A stretch of 64,000 nucleotides of DNA from Mobilitalea sibirica (lineage in GTDB: Bacteria; Bacillota; Clostridia; Lachnospirales; Lachnospiraceae), in contig NZ_JAEAGR010000002.1 of NCBI RefSeq assembly GCF_015999265.1, positions 186,001 to 250,000 on the forward strand, read 5' to 3'. Positions 8,828 to 17,433 of the stretch are shown piece by piece. Made by a program: the position numbers and the translations under genes. The notes beneath the pieces are model-generated. The model saw nothing but the letters and a program-made list of their open reading frames with translations, did not search any database and had not been told where the DNA came from. Position 1 is the stretch's first letter. Every line of letters starts with the position of its first letter.

Positions 8828-9175
8828 ATGGGAGTTGTAACAAATACAATGAGAAATATGCAGTCTTGTATTGATGCTTGTGCAAAATGTTCTCAGGCCT
8901 GCTATGAATGCTTTCATGCCTGTTTGAATGAACCGGATCTAAATGCCAGAAAAAATTGTGTTAGTTCTTTGGTGGAATGTGCTATGATGTGCCAGATGTC
9001 AGTATCCATGATGTCAATGAACAGCCAATATTCAAAAGAACATTGTGAGGTATGCGCGCGGATTTGTGACAGCTGTGCTAAGGAATGTGCAATGTTTCAG
9101 GATGAACACTGTGTTAAATGTGCAGAAGTATGTCGTATCTGCGCAGACGAATGCAGGAGTATGGCAAAGATGTAA
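8828..9175 (+). CDS. Cys-rich four-helix-bundle copper-binding protein (DUF326/Csp-like)
   Basis: Cytoplasmic protein of 115 residues with 19 cysteines spaced along predicted helices in CxxxC and CxxC patterns (for example CIDACAKCSQACYECFHAC). This is the pattern of DUF326 and of copper storage proteins (Csp), whose bundles hold many Cu(I) ions through Cys thiolates. There is no signal peptide, so a cytosolic store or buffer is expected. The start is well supported by AAGGAGG about 7 bp upstream. It is monocistronic and faces a two-component system on the other strand. Met residues are also frequent, which fits a soft-metal ligand set. Metal identity is inferred from the family. Confidence 0.88.
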   Translation: MGVVTNTMRNMQSCIDACAKCSQACYECFHACLNEPDLNARKNCVSSLVECAMMCQMSVSMMSMNSQYSKEHCEVCARICDSCAKECAMFQDEHCVKCAEVCRICADECRSMAKM

Positions 9176-9184
9176 TTGGATATC

Positions 9185-9332
9185 GAAAGGAAATGTCGCA
9201 TAGATTGATAAGATGGGAGTAGGACTTACCTCACACACAGGTTAAAGGACACATAATTAACAATGTTTACGTCAAACAGTGTATTATGGTAAGGCACACT
9301 CCCATGCTATCCACTATGCGATATTTTCTTTC
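9185..9332. repeat. Long imperfect inverted repeat between convergent genes
   Basis: Two arms of about 35 nt (9185-9220 and 9298-9332) are near-complementary and flank about 77 nt. Within them ATGGGAGT pairs with ACTCCCAT, and CGCATAG with CTATGCG. It sits between the ends of the Cys-rich gene and the histidine kinase gene. A smaller 8-bp hairpin follows at 9354-9375. It may be a bidirectional transcription end, a small MITE or a structured RNA; no transposase is present. Confidence 0.6.
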
Positions 9333-9402
9333 TTGTTATGAATAGAATGTCTTATAGGATATCAATGTATCCTATCGAGTTGGATTTGAGCTTAGATACG
9401 TA

Positions 9403-10800
9403 TTAATTATTTAGTTTGATTTCAAATACGGCACCGTTCGTATCGTTAAAAGCGTTAATGCTACCCCCCATGTATTCAACAGCACTTTTTGCTATAGCAA
9501 GGCCTAGGCCAAAGCTTCCTTTCTTACCTTTGTAGAAGCGATCAAATATAAATGGTAGATCATCTGCCGCGATACCTGCTCCATCATCAGAAATTCGAAT
9601 TATGGCCTGATTCTCCTGTGTAAATACTGTTACCCTTACATCCTGTCTGGCATACTTAATACAGTTAGATAAAATGTTACTGACAGCCTGTAAAAGAAGT
9701 ACTTCGTCTATATATGCATATACCGGACTTTCACTTAACGAGACTGTTATGGTTTTATCTTCTTTTAAAGCATATCCTTCCACCTTCTGAATGCAATCTT
9801 TCACCATGTCGCAGAGATTTTCTTTCACCAATTTATTGTTATAGGTCTGATTTTCTATTCGGGATAGAGTTAGTAATTCATCCACCAAATTATTTAAGCG
9901 GCGACTCTCATCACAGATGATGTTAGCGGCTTTTTGTGTATCGGAGAATACACCGCCGGCAATTCCCTCTGCATAACCCTGAATGCTCATCAACGGTGTT
10001 CTTAGTTCATGAGATGCATTTTGAAGAAAAGCTTTTTGTGCGTTATCATAATTTTTAAGACGTTCACTCATTTCGTTCATACTTTTGGTTAGAGTATGGA
10101 TTTCACGACTGCTATTATTGTTCTCCAGGGATAAAAACTCACCGTTACCAATCTTCTTCGCGTGGGTCGATAATTTTGTTATGGGGTCGGATATACTCCT
10201 TGAAATACCAAGAGCAATCGCTATACTTATTGTGGCAGAGAGCATTAGAATTGCTAATAGGGACAGATAAATGGTTTTCATTAATACATCTGCGGATTTA
10301 TTATGGGATATAAAAAAGAGTTTTAAGGAATTTAGCCTCCCGCTCAAAGCTTTATAGGTGACATAATAACTATCTCCATTAAGAGTTAATTTCGTAAGCT
10401 CATTCTCTTCTATATGATCCAATTGTTTTATCGCATCTTTCAATAAGTTTTCTGTAAGAAAGCTGTCTTCATATATGGTCGGAAATAATATTTCATCTTC
10501 TGATAGAAGCAAAAATTCTGTATTGGATGTTAGATTAGATACCCTTAAAGCGGAGCGCAATGTCATTAAATTATTGTTGGTAGTCTCATGATCCTTTCCA
10601 AACATTTTACCGGTATAACCTCGTAATACCTGTTGTTTCACAAGCTGTTCAATTCCCGATATCGTATTTTGGAGTTCCTCCTTTGCTGTCCGGTCCACAT
10701 AAACTCTTAAGGTAATATGAAACAAAATCATAGTTATGATGGGAATTAATAAAATAATTGTTATAAATGGCAAAGCGATTTTTTTCTTTATCGTCTTCAT
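9403..10800 (-). CDS. Sensor histidine kinase
   Basis: Membrane kinase of 465 residues. It has TM1 at about 9-30, an extracellular sensor of about 140 residues, TM2 at about 176-198, a HAMP linker (RSISDPITKLSTHAKKIGNG), a HisKA domain with His264 in NASHELRTPL, and an ATPase domain with the N box (NILSNCIKYA), DDGAGI and GLGLAIAKS. It autophosphorylates and passes the phosphate to the response regulator encoded immediately upstream on the same strand; the two genes overlap by four bases (ATGA). The sensor domain shows no recognisable ligand motif. The neighbouring copper-binding gene and the divergent small exported protein suggest envelope or metal stress, but this is only context. Confidence 0.93.
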   Translation of the reverse strand: MKTIKKKIALPFITIILLIPIITMILFHITLRVYVDRTAKEELQNTISGIEQLVKQQVLRGYTGKMFGKDHETTNNNLMTLRSALRVSNLTSNTEFLLLSEDEILFPTIYEDSFLTENLLKDAIKQLDHIEENELTKLTLNGDSYYVTYKALSGRLNSLKLFFISHNKSADVLMKTIYLSLLAILMLSATISIAIALGISRSISDPITKLSTHAKKIGNGEFLSLENNNSSREIHTLTKSMNEMSERLKNYDNAQKAFLQNASHELRTPLMSIQGYAEGIAGGVFSDTQKAANIICDESRRLNNLVDELLTLSRIENQTYNNKLVKENLCDMVKDCIQKVEGYALKEDKTITVSLSESPVYAYIDEVLLLQAVSNILSNCIKYARQDVRVTVFTQENQAIIRISDDGAGIAADDLPFIFDRFYKGKKGSFGLGLAIAKSAVEYMGGSINAFNDTNGAVFEIKLNN

Positions 10801-11486
10801 TTGCTTTCTCCTATTCCCAGCTTAAAGCCAAAACCCCAAACGGATTCAATCTTTACGGTACTTTGGGCGATCTTTTTCCTTAGTCTTTTAATTACATCAT
10901 CGGTAGCTCTGGTATCTGCATCAAAGTCAAACTTCCATACATTTTTTAAAAGTTCATCCCGTGAAATAGCCCGATTGCTATTTTCAAAAAAATAAGTCAT
11001 GAGTGCAAATTCTGTGGGGGTTAATTCCAATTTATCTTCGTTTCGTTTACTTTCTCTAGTTGCAAGATTTAATGTAATATCACCATATTTTAGTATGGTA
11101 TCCAAGGAAGGCTCTCTATCAAGCTGCATCCGTCGAAAGATAGCTTTTACCCTGGCTACCAGTTCAATCGGAGAGAAAGGCTTCACAAGATAATCATCTC
11201 CTCCAAGCGTGATGCCGGTAATCCGATCAAGCTCACTGTCTCTGGCAGATACAATAATAATCGGTACATTGTGCTGTTGTCGAATTTTTGAACAGATCGT
11301 TAATCCGTCCGTACCTTCCATCATAATATCCAGTATGACCATATCACAGGGTGAAATTAAGAATTCATGATATAAATCGTCTCCGTTATCAAAGGCTTTT
11401 ACATAAAAACCTTCATTTGTTAAAAAGCCACTGATTAATTCCCGTATATTTTTTTCATCATCAGCTAAATATATCATCTTTGCCAT
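10797..11486 (-). CDS. OmpR-family response regulator
   Basis: Response regulator of 229 residues. The receiver domain has acidic residues at the start (LADDEKN), phospho-acceptor Asp53 in VILDIMMEG, and a Lys switch in LVKPFSP. A winged-helix DNA-binding domain follows, with LTPTEFALMTYF and the wing VWGFGFKLG at the C-terminus. The start at 11486 (MAKMIYLADDEKN) is chosen over a longer frame because AAGGAAGG lies just upstream and family proteins begin here. It overlaps the kinase gene by four bases. The likely target is the divergent gene at 11693, whose upstream region carries an 11-bp-spaced direct repeat. Confidence 0.93.
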   Translation of the reverse strand: MAKMIYLADDEKNIRELISGFLTNEGFYVKAFDNGDDLYHEFLISPCDMVILDIMMEGTDGLTICSKIRQQHNVPIIIVSARDSELDRITGITLGGDDYLVKPFSPIELVARVKAIFRRMQLDREPSLDTILKYGDITLNLATRESKRNEDKLELTPTEFALMTYFFENSNRAISRDELLKNVWKFDFDADTRATDDVIKRLRKKIAQSTVKIESVWGFGFKLGIGESK

Positions 11487-11595
11487 ATCTATAACCTTCC
11501 TTAGCCATAATAATCCTTTGATTATAACTTCCATATTACTACTATAACACTTGACTTGTCCTCATTATACAACACCTGTTGTAGAAGATAAACAG

Positions 11596-11653
11596 TTGCC
11601 ACTATTTTGCCACAGCTTATCCTTTGTTTTTCGGATACACATCATTTTATAAT
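11596..11653 (+). promoter_or_regulatory. Promoter with direct repeats in the divergent regulator/exported-protein region
   Basis: TATAAT (11648-11653) with a weak TTGTTT (11624-11629) 18 bp upstream forms a promoter for the gene at 11693. Just upstream, TTGCCAC occurs twice (11596-11602 and 11607-11613), one helical turn apart. This is the usual layout of an OmpR-family binding site. The two-component system is transcribed away from the same region. Confidence 0.5.
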
Positions 11654-11692
11654 AAGGCTGTAACAAAAAAATATTAAAAAAGGAGACTGTAT

Positions 11693-12289
11693 ATGAAGAA
11701 GATAGTTTTTGTATTGAGTACATTAATTCTTACGTTGATGTTAGGGTCAACTGCATTGGCTACAACTACTACAGATACCGAGACACCATTCATGGGCAGA
11801 TATGAAAGAAGACAAAACAGAAGAGAAATGAGACTGGGAATGCGAAGACAGGCTGACAGAGGAAATTGGATGTCGGACAGAGGTTTAGGAAACGGATGTT
11901 TCTTATTATCAGATGTTGATTTAAGTGATGAACTGATAGCCTCCTGCGAAAAAAACAGAGAAGTAGCGGATGAAAATCGTCAGCTTACCAAATCTTTAGT
12001 AACAAGTTATATGGAGATGAGAGAAAACGGCAATAGCTTAGATCCACAGCTTCTGGAGAAGTTTCAGGTTTATCAAAGTGATTTATCAGAAATTAGAGAT
12101 CGTTTACAAGCAGCAAAGTTAGATATGATAGAGCTGATGAATGACTATAGAACCAGTCAGAATACAGAAGAAGATAAGTTACAAACTTTATCTGAGGCTT
12201 TAGCAGAAATTCAGGATACCAGATATTCTATATTAGTTGAAAAAAATGAGATACTGAAAAAGATATTAGAATTACAGATGAATTATTGA
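11693..12289 (+). CDS. Small exported helical protein, probable target of the adjacent two-component system
   Basis: Secreted or surface-exposed protein of 198 residues with a clear signal peptide (residues 1-23, ending ALA before a Thr run). The mature N-terminal part is rich in Arg, Met, Asn and Gly (RRQNRREMRLGMRRQ). The rest is predicted helical with heptad-like Leu/Ile and many charged residues (about 85-198), similar in style to periplasmic stress proteins of the Spy/CpxP kind, although no family can be assigned. RBS GGAGAC-type sequence precedes the ATG. It diverges from an OmpR-family regulator and could be its reporter or feedback partner. The esterase gene follows 49 bp later and may be co-transcribed. 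Confidence 0.75.
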   Translation: MKKIVFVLSTLILTLMLGSTALATTTTDTETPFMGRYERRQNRREMRLGMRRQADRGNWMSDRGLGNGCFLLSDVDLSDELIASCEKNREVADENRQLTKSLVTSYMEMRENGNSLDPQLLEKFQVYQSDLSEIRDRLQAAKLDMIELMNDYRTSQNTEEDKLQTLSEALAEIQDTRYSILVEKNEILKKILELQMNY

Positions 12290-12337
12290 AAAGTTATTTT
12301 GAGAATATTGATATGACACAAGAAGGCTGGAGGGAAT

Positions 12338-13273
12338 ATGGAAATCGCAGTGAGAATGACTCATAGATCTAAAAGAAATTATTTGATATTAGGAAGCTTA
12401 ATTGTATTATGTTTTATTTTGTATATCGGACTGAAGGTTATAGTCATTGGTAAGGGTTCCTTATTCCAGCGAAAATTTAATTTCGATGATAATGCTCATA
12501 TTCAAATGTTAGAGGAATTGAATAAAGAATGGGAATTACCAGAGGGATATACGATTGATGATATTGAATACAATGGTCTTAATATGAATTGGGTTTATCC
12601 TAAGGATAATAGTTCAGATAACGTAATACTTCAGCTTCATGGAGGAGCTTATCAACGTTCCCTTGCCGAGAATGGTACTAACTATCAGCGATTCGCCGTT
12701 AAGTATGCACAAATCAGCGAGGCTAGGGTTCTGACCATTGATTATAGGGTAGCGCCGAAACACCCATATCCGGCTGCCCTGGAAGATGCTGTAATGGCCT
12801 ACCAGTGGCTTCTTGATCAAGGGTATAAAGCAGAGAAAATTATAATTGTAGGTGATTCTGCAGGGGGAGGACTGACTCTTGCCACTGCATTATACCTCCG
12901 GGATAATGATTTACCCTTACCTGCTGCTTTAATTACAATGTCAGCATGGACAAAACTTGATTATAAACGTATGGATGTACCATATGTTGGCAGTAGTGAT
13001 CCTAAGGATCCTTATATTTCACCATTCTATGGGGAATATTCCAGGTTTCCACCCATTTTGATGCAGGTCGGTGGCGAAGAGGCTTTACTTGGGGATACGC
13101 TGGAGGTGGCTGATAAGGCTTTAATTGCCGGAGTAGATATTACTCAGACCACCTACAAAGATATGTTTCACGTATTTCAGCTTTTATATCCGCTTTTACC
13201 TGAAGCCAACAATGCCTGGGTTGAAGTAGAAGAGTTTATCGACAGAATTTTTAACCATACAGATAAACAATAG
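12338..13273 (+). CDS. Alpha/beta hydrolase (HSL-type esterase/lipase), membrane-anchored
   Basis: Protein of 311 residues with an N-terminal hydrophobic segment (about 14-34) that may anchor it outside the membrane. The hormone-sensitive-lipase signature is present: oxyanion-hole LHGGAY, nucleophile elbow GDSAGGG, an acidic residue in GGEEALLGD and the catalytic His in KDMFHVFQ. Such enzymes hydrolyse short-chain esters; the physiological substrate is unknown. GGAGGG just before the ATG supports the start. The gene lies 49 bp after the exported helical protein and ends before a terminator at 13390. Confidence 0.9.
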   Translation: MEIAVRMTHRSKRNYLILGSLIVLCFILYIGLKVIVIGKGSLFQRKFNFDDNAHIQMLEELNKEWELPEGYTIDDIEYNGLNMNWVYPKDNSSDNVILQLHGGAYQRSLAENGTNYQRFAVKYAQISEARVLTIDYRVAPKHPYPAALEDAVMAYQWLLDQGYKAEKIIIVGDSAGGGLTLATALYLRDNDLPLPAALITMSAWTKLDYKRMDVPYVGSSDPKDPYISPFYGEYSRFPPILMQVGGEEALLGDTLEVADKALIAGVDITQTTYKDMFHVFQLLYPLLPEANNAWVEVEEFIDRIFNHTDKQ

Positions 13274-13389
13274 ATAAAGAGCTTTAGTATAGTTAATGAT
13301 TTTACCTAAATAAAACGTGATTAAATTATTAGGTTAACAAAACCTTTCTTAACCAACTCATAACATTATATATTTTTTATAAAATATAG

Positions 13390-13442
13390 CAGTCCTACAC
13401 ATTGTAAATTGGATGAAGCATTTGTGTAGGGCTGTTTTTTTT
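13390..13442 (+). terminator. Rho-independent terminator after the esterase gene
   Basis: A 12-bp stem (13390-13401 with 13423-13434, one G-T pair), a 21-nt loop and a run of eight T. Confidence 0.8.
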
Positions 13443-13524
13443 ATACATAATTCATTCATAGCAGGGAAAGATAATTTTACATATAAAAGTTTTTTCTATG
13501 AATTGATTATGAAAGGTTGGTTTT

Positions 13525-14655
13525 ATGAAAGCGTTGGTTTATGAGGGGATTAAAAATGTGAAGGTAGCTGAAGTACCGGATTCAAAAATAGAAAAACCGG
13601 ATGATATTGTAATAAAGGTAACTTCTACTGCTATTTGTGGTTCAGATTTACATCTTATTCATGGTATGGTTCCGAATATGCCAAAGGGATTTGTATTGGG
13701 TCATGAGACCATGGGAGTGGTGGAGGAAATAGGTCCTGAAGTTAATAAAGTAAAAAAAGGAGACCGGATTATTATTCCGTTTCCGGTATCCTGCGGGCAT
13801 TGTTGGTTTTGTAAGCATGATTTGTGGAGTCAATGTGACAATTCTAATCCAAATGGTGAATGCGGTGGAATATTTGGTTACAGTAATACCTATGGAGGAT
13901 ATGATGGTGGACAGGCACAGTATTTAAGAGTACCCTATGCCAATGTAGGACCAACCATTGTGCCGGAGGAGCTTACAGATGAGCAGGCATTGTTTCTAAC
14001 CGATGTACTTCCTACCTCTTACTGGGGCGTAGACATCGGGGGAGTGAAAAAGGACGATACCGTTGTTGTTCTTGGTTGCGGACCGATCGGGTTAACCGCA
14101 ATCAAGTGGGCAACATTAGTCGGTGCTAAGAGAATTATAGCGGTTGATAATATTAATTACCGCTTAGCCCACGCTAAAAAGAATTATGGGGTGGAAGTAA
14201 TCGATTTTGAAGAGCACGAGGATACCGGCGAATATATTCACGAAATAACCCATGGGGGAGCAGATGTAGTACTGGATTGTGTCGGAGTTGACGGTAAAAT
14301 GACAGCTCTAGAAAAGATTGAAACTGTATTAAAGCTACAGGGAGGATCAAAGTCAGCCATCGAAATGGCATCTCAGGCAGTCAGAAAGGGAGGGACAGTT
14401 GTCTTGGTAGGTGTTTACGGTACTAGATATAATATGTTTCCCTTAGGTGATTTTTTTGCTAAAAATATTACGTTAAAAATGGGGCAGTGTCCGGCTCATA
14501 AGTATGTGGATCCGATTCTTACAATGATTAAACAAGGGAAATTTGATCCAACCGATATTATTACCCATAAACTTCCTCTGGACCAGGGTTCTCATGGCTA
14601 TGAGATATTTGATAAAAAAGAGGACAATTGTATTAAAGTAATATTAAATCCTTAA
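13525..14655 (+). CDS. Zinc-dependent alcohol dehydrogenase
   Basis: Medium-chain dehydrogenase of 376 residues, cytoplasmic, NAD(P)-dependent. Catalytic zinc ligands are Cys38 (AICGSDLH) and His60-Glu61 (LGHETMG). The structural zinc site is Cys90, Cys93, Cys96 and Cys104 (CGHCWFCKHDLWSQC). The Rossmann fold begins at VVVLGCGPIGLTAIKWA. Overall layout, including the long segment around the second half, resembles the glutathione-independent formaldehyde dehydrogenase-like subgroup. The substrate is not decided by sequence. It appears monocistronic; an inverted repeat with TTAGGATTA arms lies downstream at about 14733-14753. Confidence 0.92.
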   Translation: MKALVYEGIKNVKVAEVPDSKIEKPDDIVIKVTSTAICGSDLHLIHGMVPNMPKGFVLGHETMGVVEEIGPEVNKVKKGDRIIIPFPVSCGHCWFCKHDLWSQCDNSNPNGECGGIFGYSNTYGGYDGGQAQYLRVPYANVGPTIVPEELTDEQALFLTDVLPTSYWGVDIGGVKKDDTVVVLGCGPIGLTAIKWATLVGAKRIIAVDNINYRLAHAKKNYGVEVIDFEEHEDTGEYIHEITHGGADVVLDCVGVDGKMTALEKIETVLKLQGGSKSAIEMASQAVRKGGTVVLVGVYGTRYNMFPLGDFFAKNITLKMGQCPAHKYVDPILTMIKQGKFDPTDIITHKLPLDQGSHGYEIFDKKEDNCIKVILNP

Positions 14656-14825
14656 TTTTATGATTATATTTTAAGAATTCAATATTTAATAATAAAAATA
14701 AAGATAAGTATTTATATCTTATGAAAGAATTATTAGGATTATCTAGTAATCCTATTGAGAATATTTGGAGCGAATTCATATAAATTTTTTGCTAACGTAA
14801 AAACAGAAAAAGGAGGGATGATGAA

Positions 14826-15638
14826 ATGATATATCAAATAGTGAAAGGGTTATCAAAAATTACTACACATACACAAAAAATCTTACCGGACATTACGATA
14901 ATGAAGTTTACGATTGTAAATGCATTTATCGTAGGAGATGCTTATGGATGGGTCATGGTCGATACGGGATTGGAGAATTCTTATGATTCCATAATAAAGA
15001 CTACCGAAGATCTTTTTGGTAAGGAAAGTAGACCCAGATTTATTATTTTGACCCATGGGCACTTTGATCATATCGGCTGTGTAAAAAAACTGTCTGACCA
15101 TTGGAACGTAAAGATTTATGCTCATGAAAATGAGATACCCTATGTAACCGGAGAAAAGAATTATCCGGAACCAGATCCGAAAGTGGATGAAGGTTTGGTG
15201 GCAAAAATGTCACCGACCTTTCCAAGTGAAGGGATCAACCTTGGGGACAAAATCCTTATACTTCCCCCGGAAGGCAGAATTCCTGATATGCCGGAATGGG
15301 AATGGATACACACGCCCGGTCATACAAATGGACATATCTCTCTGTATCGATTCCGAGATAAGGTCTTAATTGTTGGAGATGCTTTTACTACGACAAAGCA
15401 GGAGTCATTTCTTTCAGTTTTAACGGAACAGGACAAAGTGAAAGGCCCACCAGCCTATCTAACACGGGACTGGAAGGCAGCTTTTCACTCGATAAAAAAG
15501 CTTAGCAACCTTAATCCTAAGATTGTTTTGCCTAGTCATGGTGCACCGATGCAGGGTGATGAGGTAAAGAAGCATTTGATTATGCTGACGGAGCATTTTA
15601 ATGAAATTGCTGTTCCTAAAGTAAAACAACGAAAATGA
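14826..15638 (+). CDS. Metallo-beta-lactamase-fold hydrolase
   Basis: Cytoplasmic metallohydrolase of 270 residues. It has the metal-binding motif THGHFDHIG (His77, His79, Asp81, His82), a third histidine in HTPGHTNGH, a bridging Asp in VGDAF and a final His in LPSHG. Its nearest general relatives are glyoxalase II-like and lactonase-like hydrolases of broad substrate class. AAAGGAGGG precedes the ATG at 14826; an upstream ATG at 14821 runs into a stop after two codons. The gene next to it codes for an unrelated membrane protein 52 bp downstream. Confidence 0.9.
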   Translation: MIYQIVKGLSKITTHTQKILPDITIMKFTIVNAFIVGDAYGWVMVDTGLENSYDSIIKTTEDLFGKESRPRFIILTHGHFDHIGCVKKLSDHWNVKIYAHENEIPYVTGEKNYPEPDPKVDEGLVAKMSPTFPSEGINLGDKILILPPEGRIPDMPEWEWIHTPGHTNGHISLYRFRDKVLIVGDAFTTTKQESFLSVLTEQDKVKGPPAYLTRDWKAAFHSIKKLSNLNPKIVLPSHGAPMQGDEVKKHLIMLTEHFNEIAVPKVKQRK

Positions 15639-15690
15639 GAACAGTATTCCCAATTTATATTAATAGTAAATCAACGGCAGGGAGGTTCGT

Positions 15691-16296
15691 ATGGATTATA
15701 GTTGGATATGGAAAACAATTACAATATTCATATTAGGTCAATTAATCCTAAGATTTGGTGGAAGAAAGTCTATCTCACAGATGACTATTACGCAGACCAT
15801 CGTGATGATTGGTATTGGTTCTTTGCTAATTCAACCGATTGCGGGAAATAATGTATTGCGAACTTTAGCAGCTGCTTTCTTATTTACTATTTTAATGATA
15901 TTGACTGAATATCTGGAGGTTAAGGTGGATGCTCTGGAGACCTTCTTTTCCGGAAAATCGATATTGGTGATCGAGAATGGAAATGTGAATATGAAACAGT
16001 TAAAGAAGCTTCGCTTAACGGTTGACAGGCTGGAGACACGGTTAAGACAATCCGGGATTAACTCCATTGAAGATGTTAAGACAGCAACAATAGAAGTAAG
16101 TGGTCAATTAGGTTATGAACTAAAGGATAACAAAAAACCCATTACTAAAGAAGATTTTCTCATTATAATGTCCGAGATTACCGAGATGAAAAAATTGATA
16201 GCGGGTAATCAGAAAACAAAGGAAGTAAAAAGGAAAAGTAACAATATCTTTCAGGAAATCAAAGAGGAAAGCCATGAAGGTGAAAACGAACCCTAA
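15691..16296 (+). CDS. DUF421 (YetF-family) membrane protein
   Basis: Protein of 201 residues with three N-terminal hydrophobic helices (about 8-25, 32-48, 58-76) and a cytoplasmic YetF/DUF421 domain. The family signature RLTVDRLETRLRQSGINSIE (110-129) is followed by a beta-strand segment ending in GQLGYEL. The C-terminal 50 residues are charged. Bacillus members (YetF, YkjA, YrbG) are membrane proteins, some linked to spores; the biochemical role is not settled. GGGAGG precedes the ATG. Confidence 0.88.
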   Translation: MDYSWIWKTITIFILGQLILRFGGRKSISQMTITQTIVMIGIGSLLIQPIAGNNVLRTLAAAFLFTILMILTEYLEVKVDALETFFSGKSILVIENGNVNMKQLKKLRLTVDRLETRLRQSGINSIEDVKTATIEVSGQLGYELKDNKKPITKEDFLIIMSEITEMKKLIAGNQKTKEVKRKSNNIFQEIKEESHEGENEP

Positions 16297-16490
16297 GATA
16301 CCTGTAATAATTATACCATTATATGATAAAGTGTCATAAGTTTATGGTAAGTATATATACAATATATTAATGTTTCTTACTTCTATATCATGTTGTTACT
16401 GATGCATTCACTTACAAAGGTAATTATAAATTGCACTCGTATTATATGAACTAACACAATATATATTTATAGTAAAAGGGTTTCTTTTGA

Positions 16491-16519
16491 TTGACAAGGA
16501 AGGTTATCAATTATATAAT
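16491..16519 (+). promoter_or_regulatory. Consensus promoter of the thiamin operon
   Basis: TTGACA (16491-16496), a 17-bp spacer and TATAAT (16514-16519): both hexamers match consensus. The expected start point lies just upstream of the TPP riboswitch. Confidence 0.88.
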
Positions 16520-16534
16520 GATAAAAAATAAATA

Positions 16535-16615
16535 GTCCGGGAGCTTGTGTGCAGGCTGAGAGGAAACAATAGTTTCGACCGTACCTGATTTGGATAATGC
16601 CAACGTAGGGAATCA
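16535..16615 (+). promoter_or_regulatory. TPP (thiamin pyrophosphate) riboswitch aptamer
   Basis: The two conserved boxes of the THI element are visible: GGCTGAGAGG (16554-16563) in the pyrimidine-sensing arm and ACCTGATTTGGATAATGCCA (16573-16592), followed by CGTAGGGAA in the pyrophosphate-sensing arm. It lies directly downstream of a consensus promoter and upstream of thiW and thiC, so it controls thiamin transport and synthesis. The expression platform is the terminator at 16634-16664, giving premature termination when TPP is bound. Confidence 0.95.
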
Positions 16616-16633
16616 CATTCATGAATGTTTATG

Positions 16634-16664
16634 GGATGTATCTCGCTGGGATACATCCTTTTTT
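16634..16664 (+). terminator. Riboswitch-controlled terminator (attenuator)
   Basis: A 9-bp perfect stem GGATGTATC/GATACATCC, a 7-nt loop and six T, about 20 nt after the TPP aptamer. No coding sequence separates them. Confidence 0.88.
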
Positions 16665-16868
16665 CATATAGGATAATAATCCAATTATGCGATTAAATGT
16701 ATGTTAGGATGTTCATCACGTGAAAAGGAAGCATTATTTTATAACACGTTCGACATGAAGAATGAAAGACGCATATACTTATATAACATGATAATCAGTT
16801 AAGGTCGGGACGCATTTTTTAGAGTTTGTGACATAAGCAGGACTAAGATTAAAGGAGAATATGTACAT
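16665..16868 (+). other. Leader between riboswitch terminator and thiW
   Basis: About 200 bp of AT-rich leader. I see no open frame with a ribosome binding site and no second strong hairpin. The thiW start follows an AAAGGAGAA-type ribosome binding site near 16852. Confidence 0.5.
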
Positions 16869-17375
16869 ATGTCAGTAAGAAAATTATCACTCGCAGGTAT
16901 TATGGTAGCAATGGGAGTAACTTTATCAACCTTTTATATTCCGATTGGAGTATCAAAAGTTTTCCCGGTACAACACTTTATCAACGTATTGGCAGGAGTT
17001 ACTTTAGGACCGCTTTATGCTGTCTGCATGGCTTTTGTCACCTCCCTTATCAGAAATATGTTAGGAACCGGAAGCCTTCTGGCATTTCCGGGAAGTATGA
17101 TTGGTGCTTTGCTCTGTGGATTACTATATCGTTATACGAGAAAGACCGGGTTTGCTTTTGTTGGTGAGGTGATAGGAACCGGTGTTATCGGAGCTTTGGT
17201 GGCATATCCGGTTGCAGCCATGTTATTATCCAGTAAAGCGGCCTTTTATGGTTTTATTTTACCATTTAGCATTAGCTCCTTTGCAGGTGCTGCCATTTCC
17301 GTAACGTTTTTATTTGCTATGAAAAAAACAGGGGTATTAAGTGAAAATACATATCAAAAGCTAGAAAGTAAATAA
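16869..17375 (+). CDS. thiW: ThiW, thiazole-precursor ECF transporter S component
   Basis: Integral membrane protein of 168 residues with about five or six hydrophobic segments and the ThiW hallmarks: an N-terminal LAGIMVAMGVTLS helix, VFPVQHFINVLAGVTLGP and a conserved SLIRNMLGTGS loop. ThiW is the substrate-binding S component thought to bring the thiazole moiety (hydroxyethylthiazole) into the cell together with a shared ECF energizing module, which is not in this window. It is the first gene after the TPP riboswitch and is followed by thiC, thiM, thiE and thiD. The import role matches ThiM, which phosphorylates imported thiazole. Confidence 0.9.
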   Translation: MSVRKLSLAGIMVAMGVTLSTFYIPIGVSKVFPVQHFINVLAGVTLGPLYAVCMAFVTSLIRNMLGTGSLLAFPGSMIGALLCGLLYRYTRKTGFAFVGEVIGTGVIGALVAYPVAAMLLSSKAAFYGFILPFSISSFAGAAISVTFLFAMKKTGVLSENTYQKLESK

Positions 17376-17433
17376 AATGAATTGCGAAAAAGTATATTAT
17401 TTTAGTTATAAACTAATAAAAGAAAGGTAATAT

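Noticed and set aside
8603..8917. 104-codon minus-strand frame
   Set aside because: Overlaps the operon terminator and the start of the Cys-rich gene, which has far better support.
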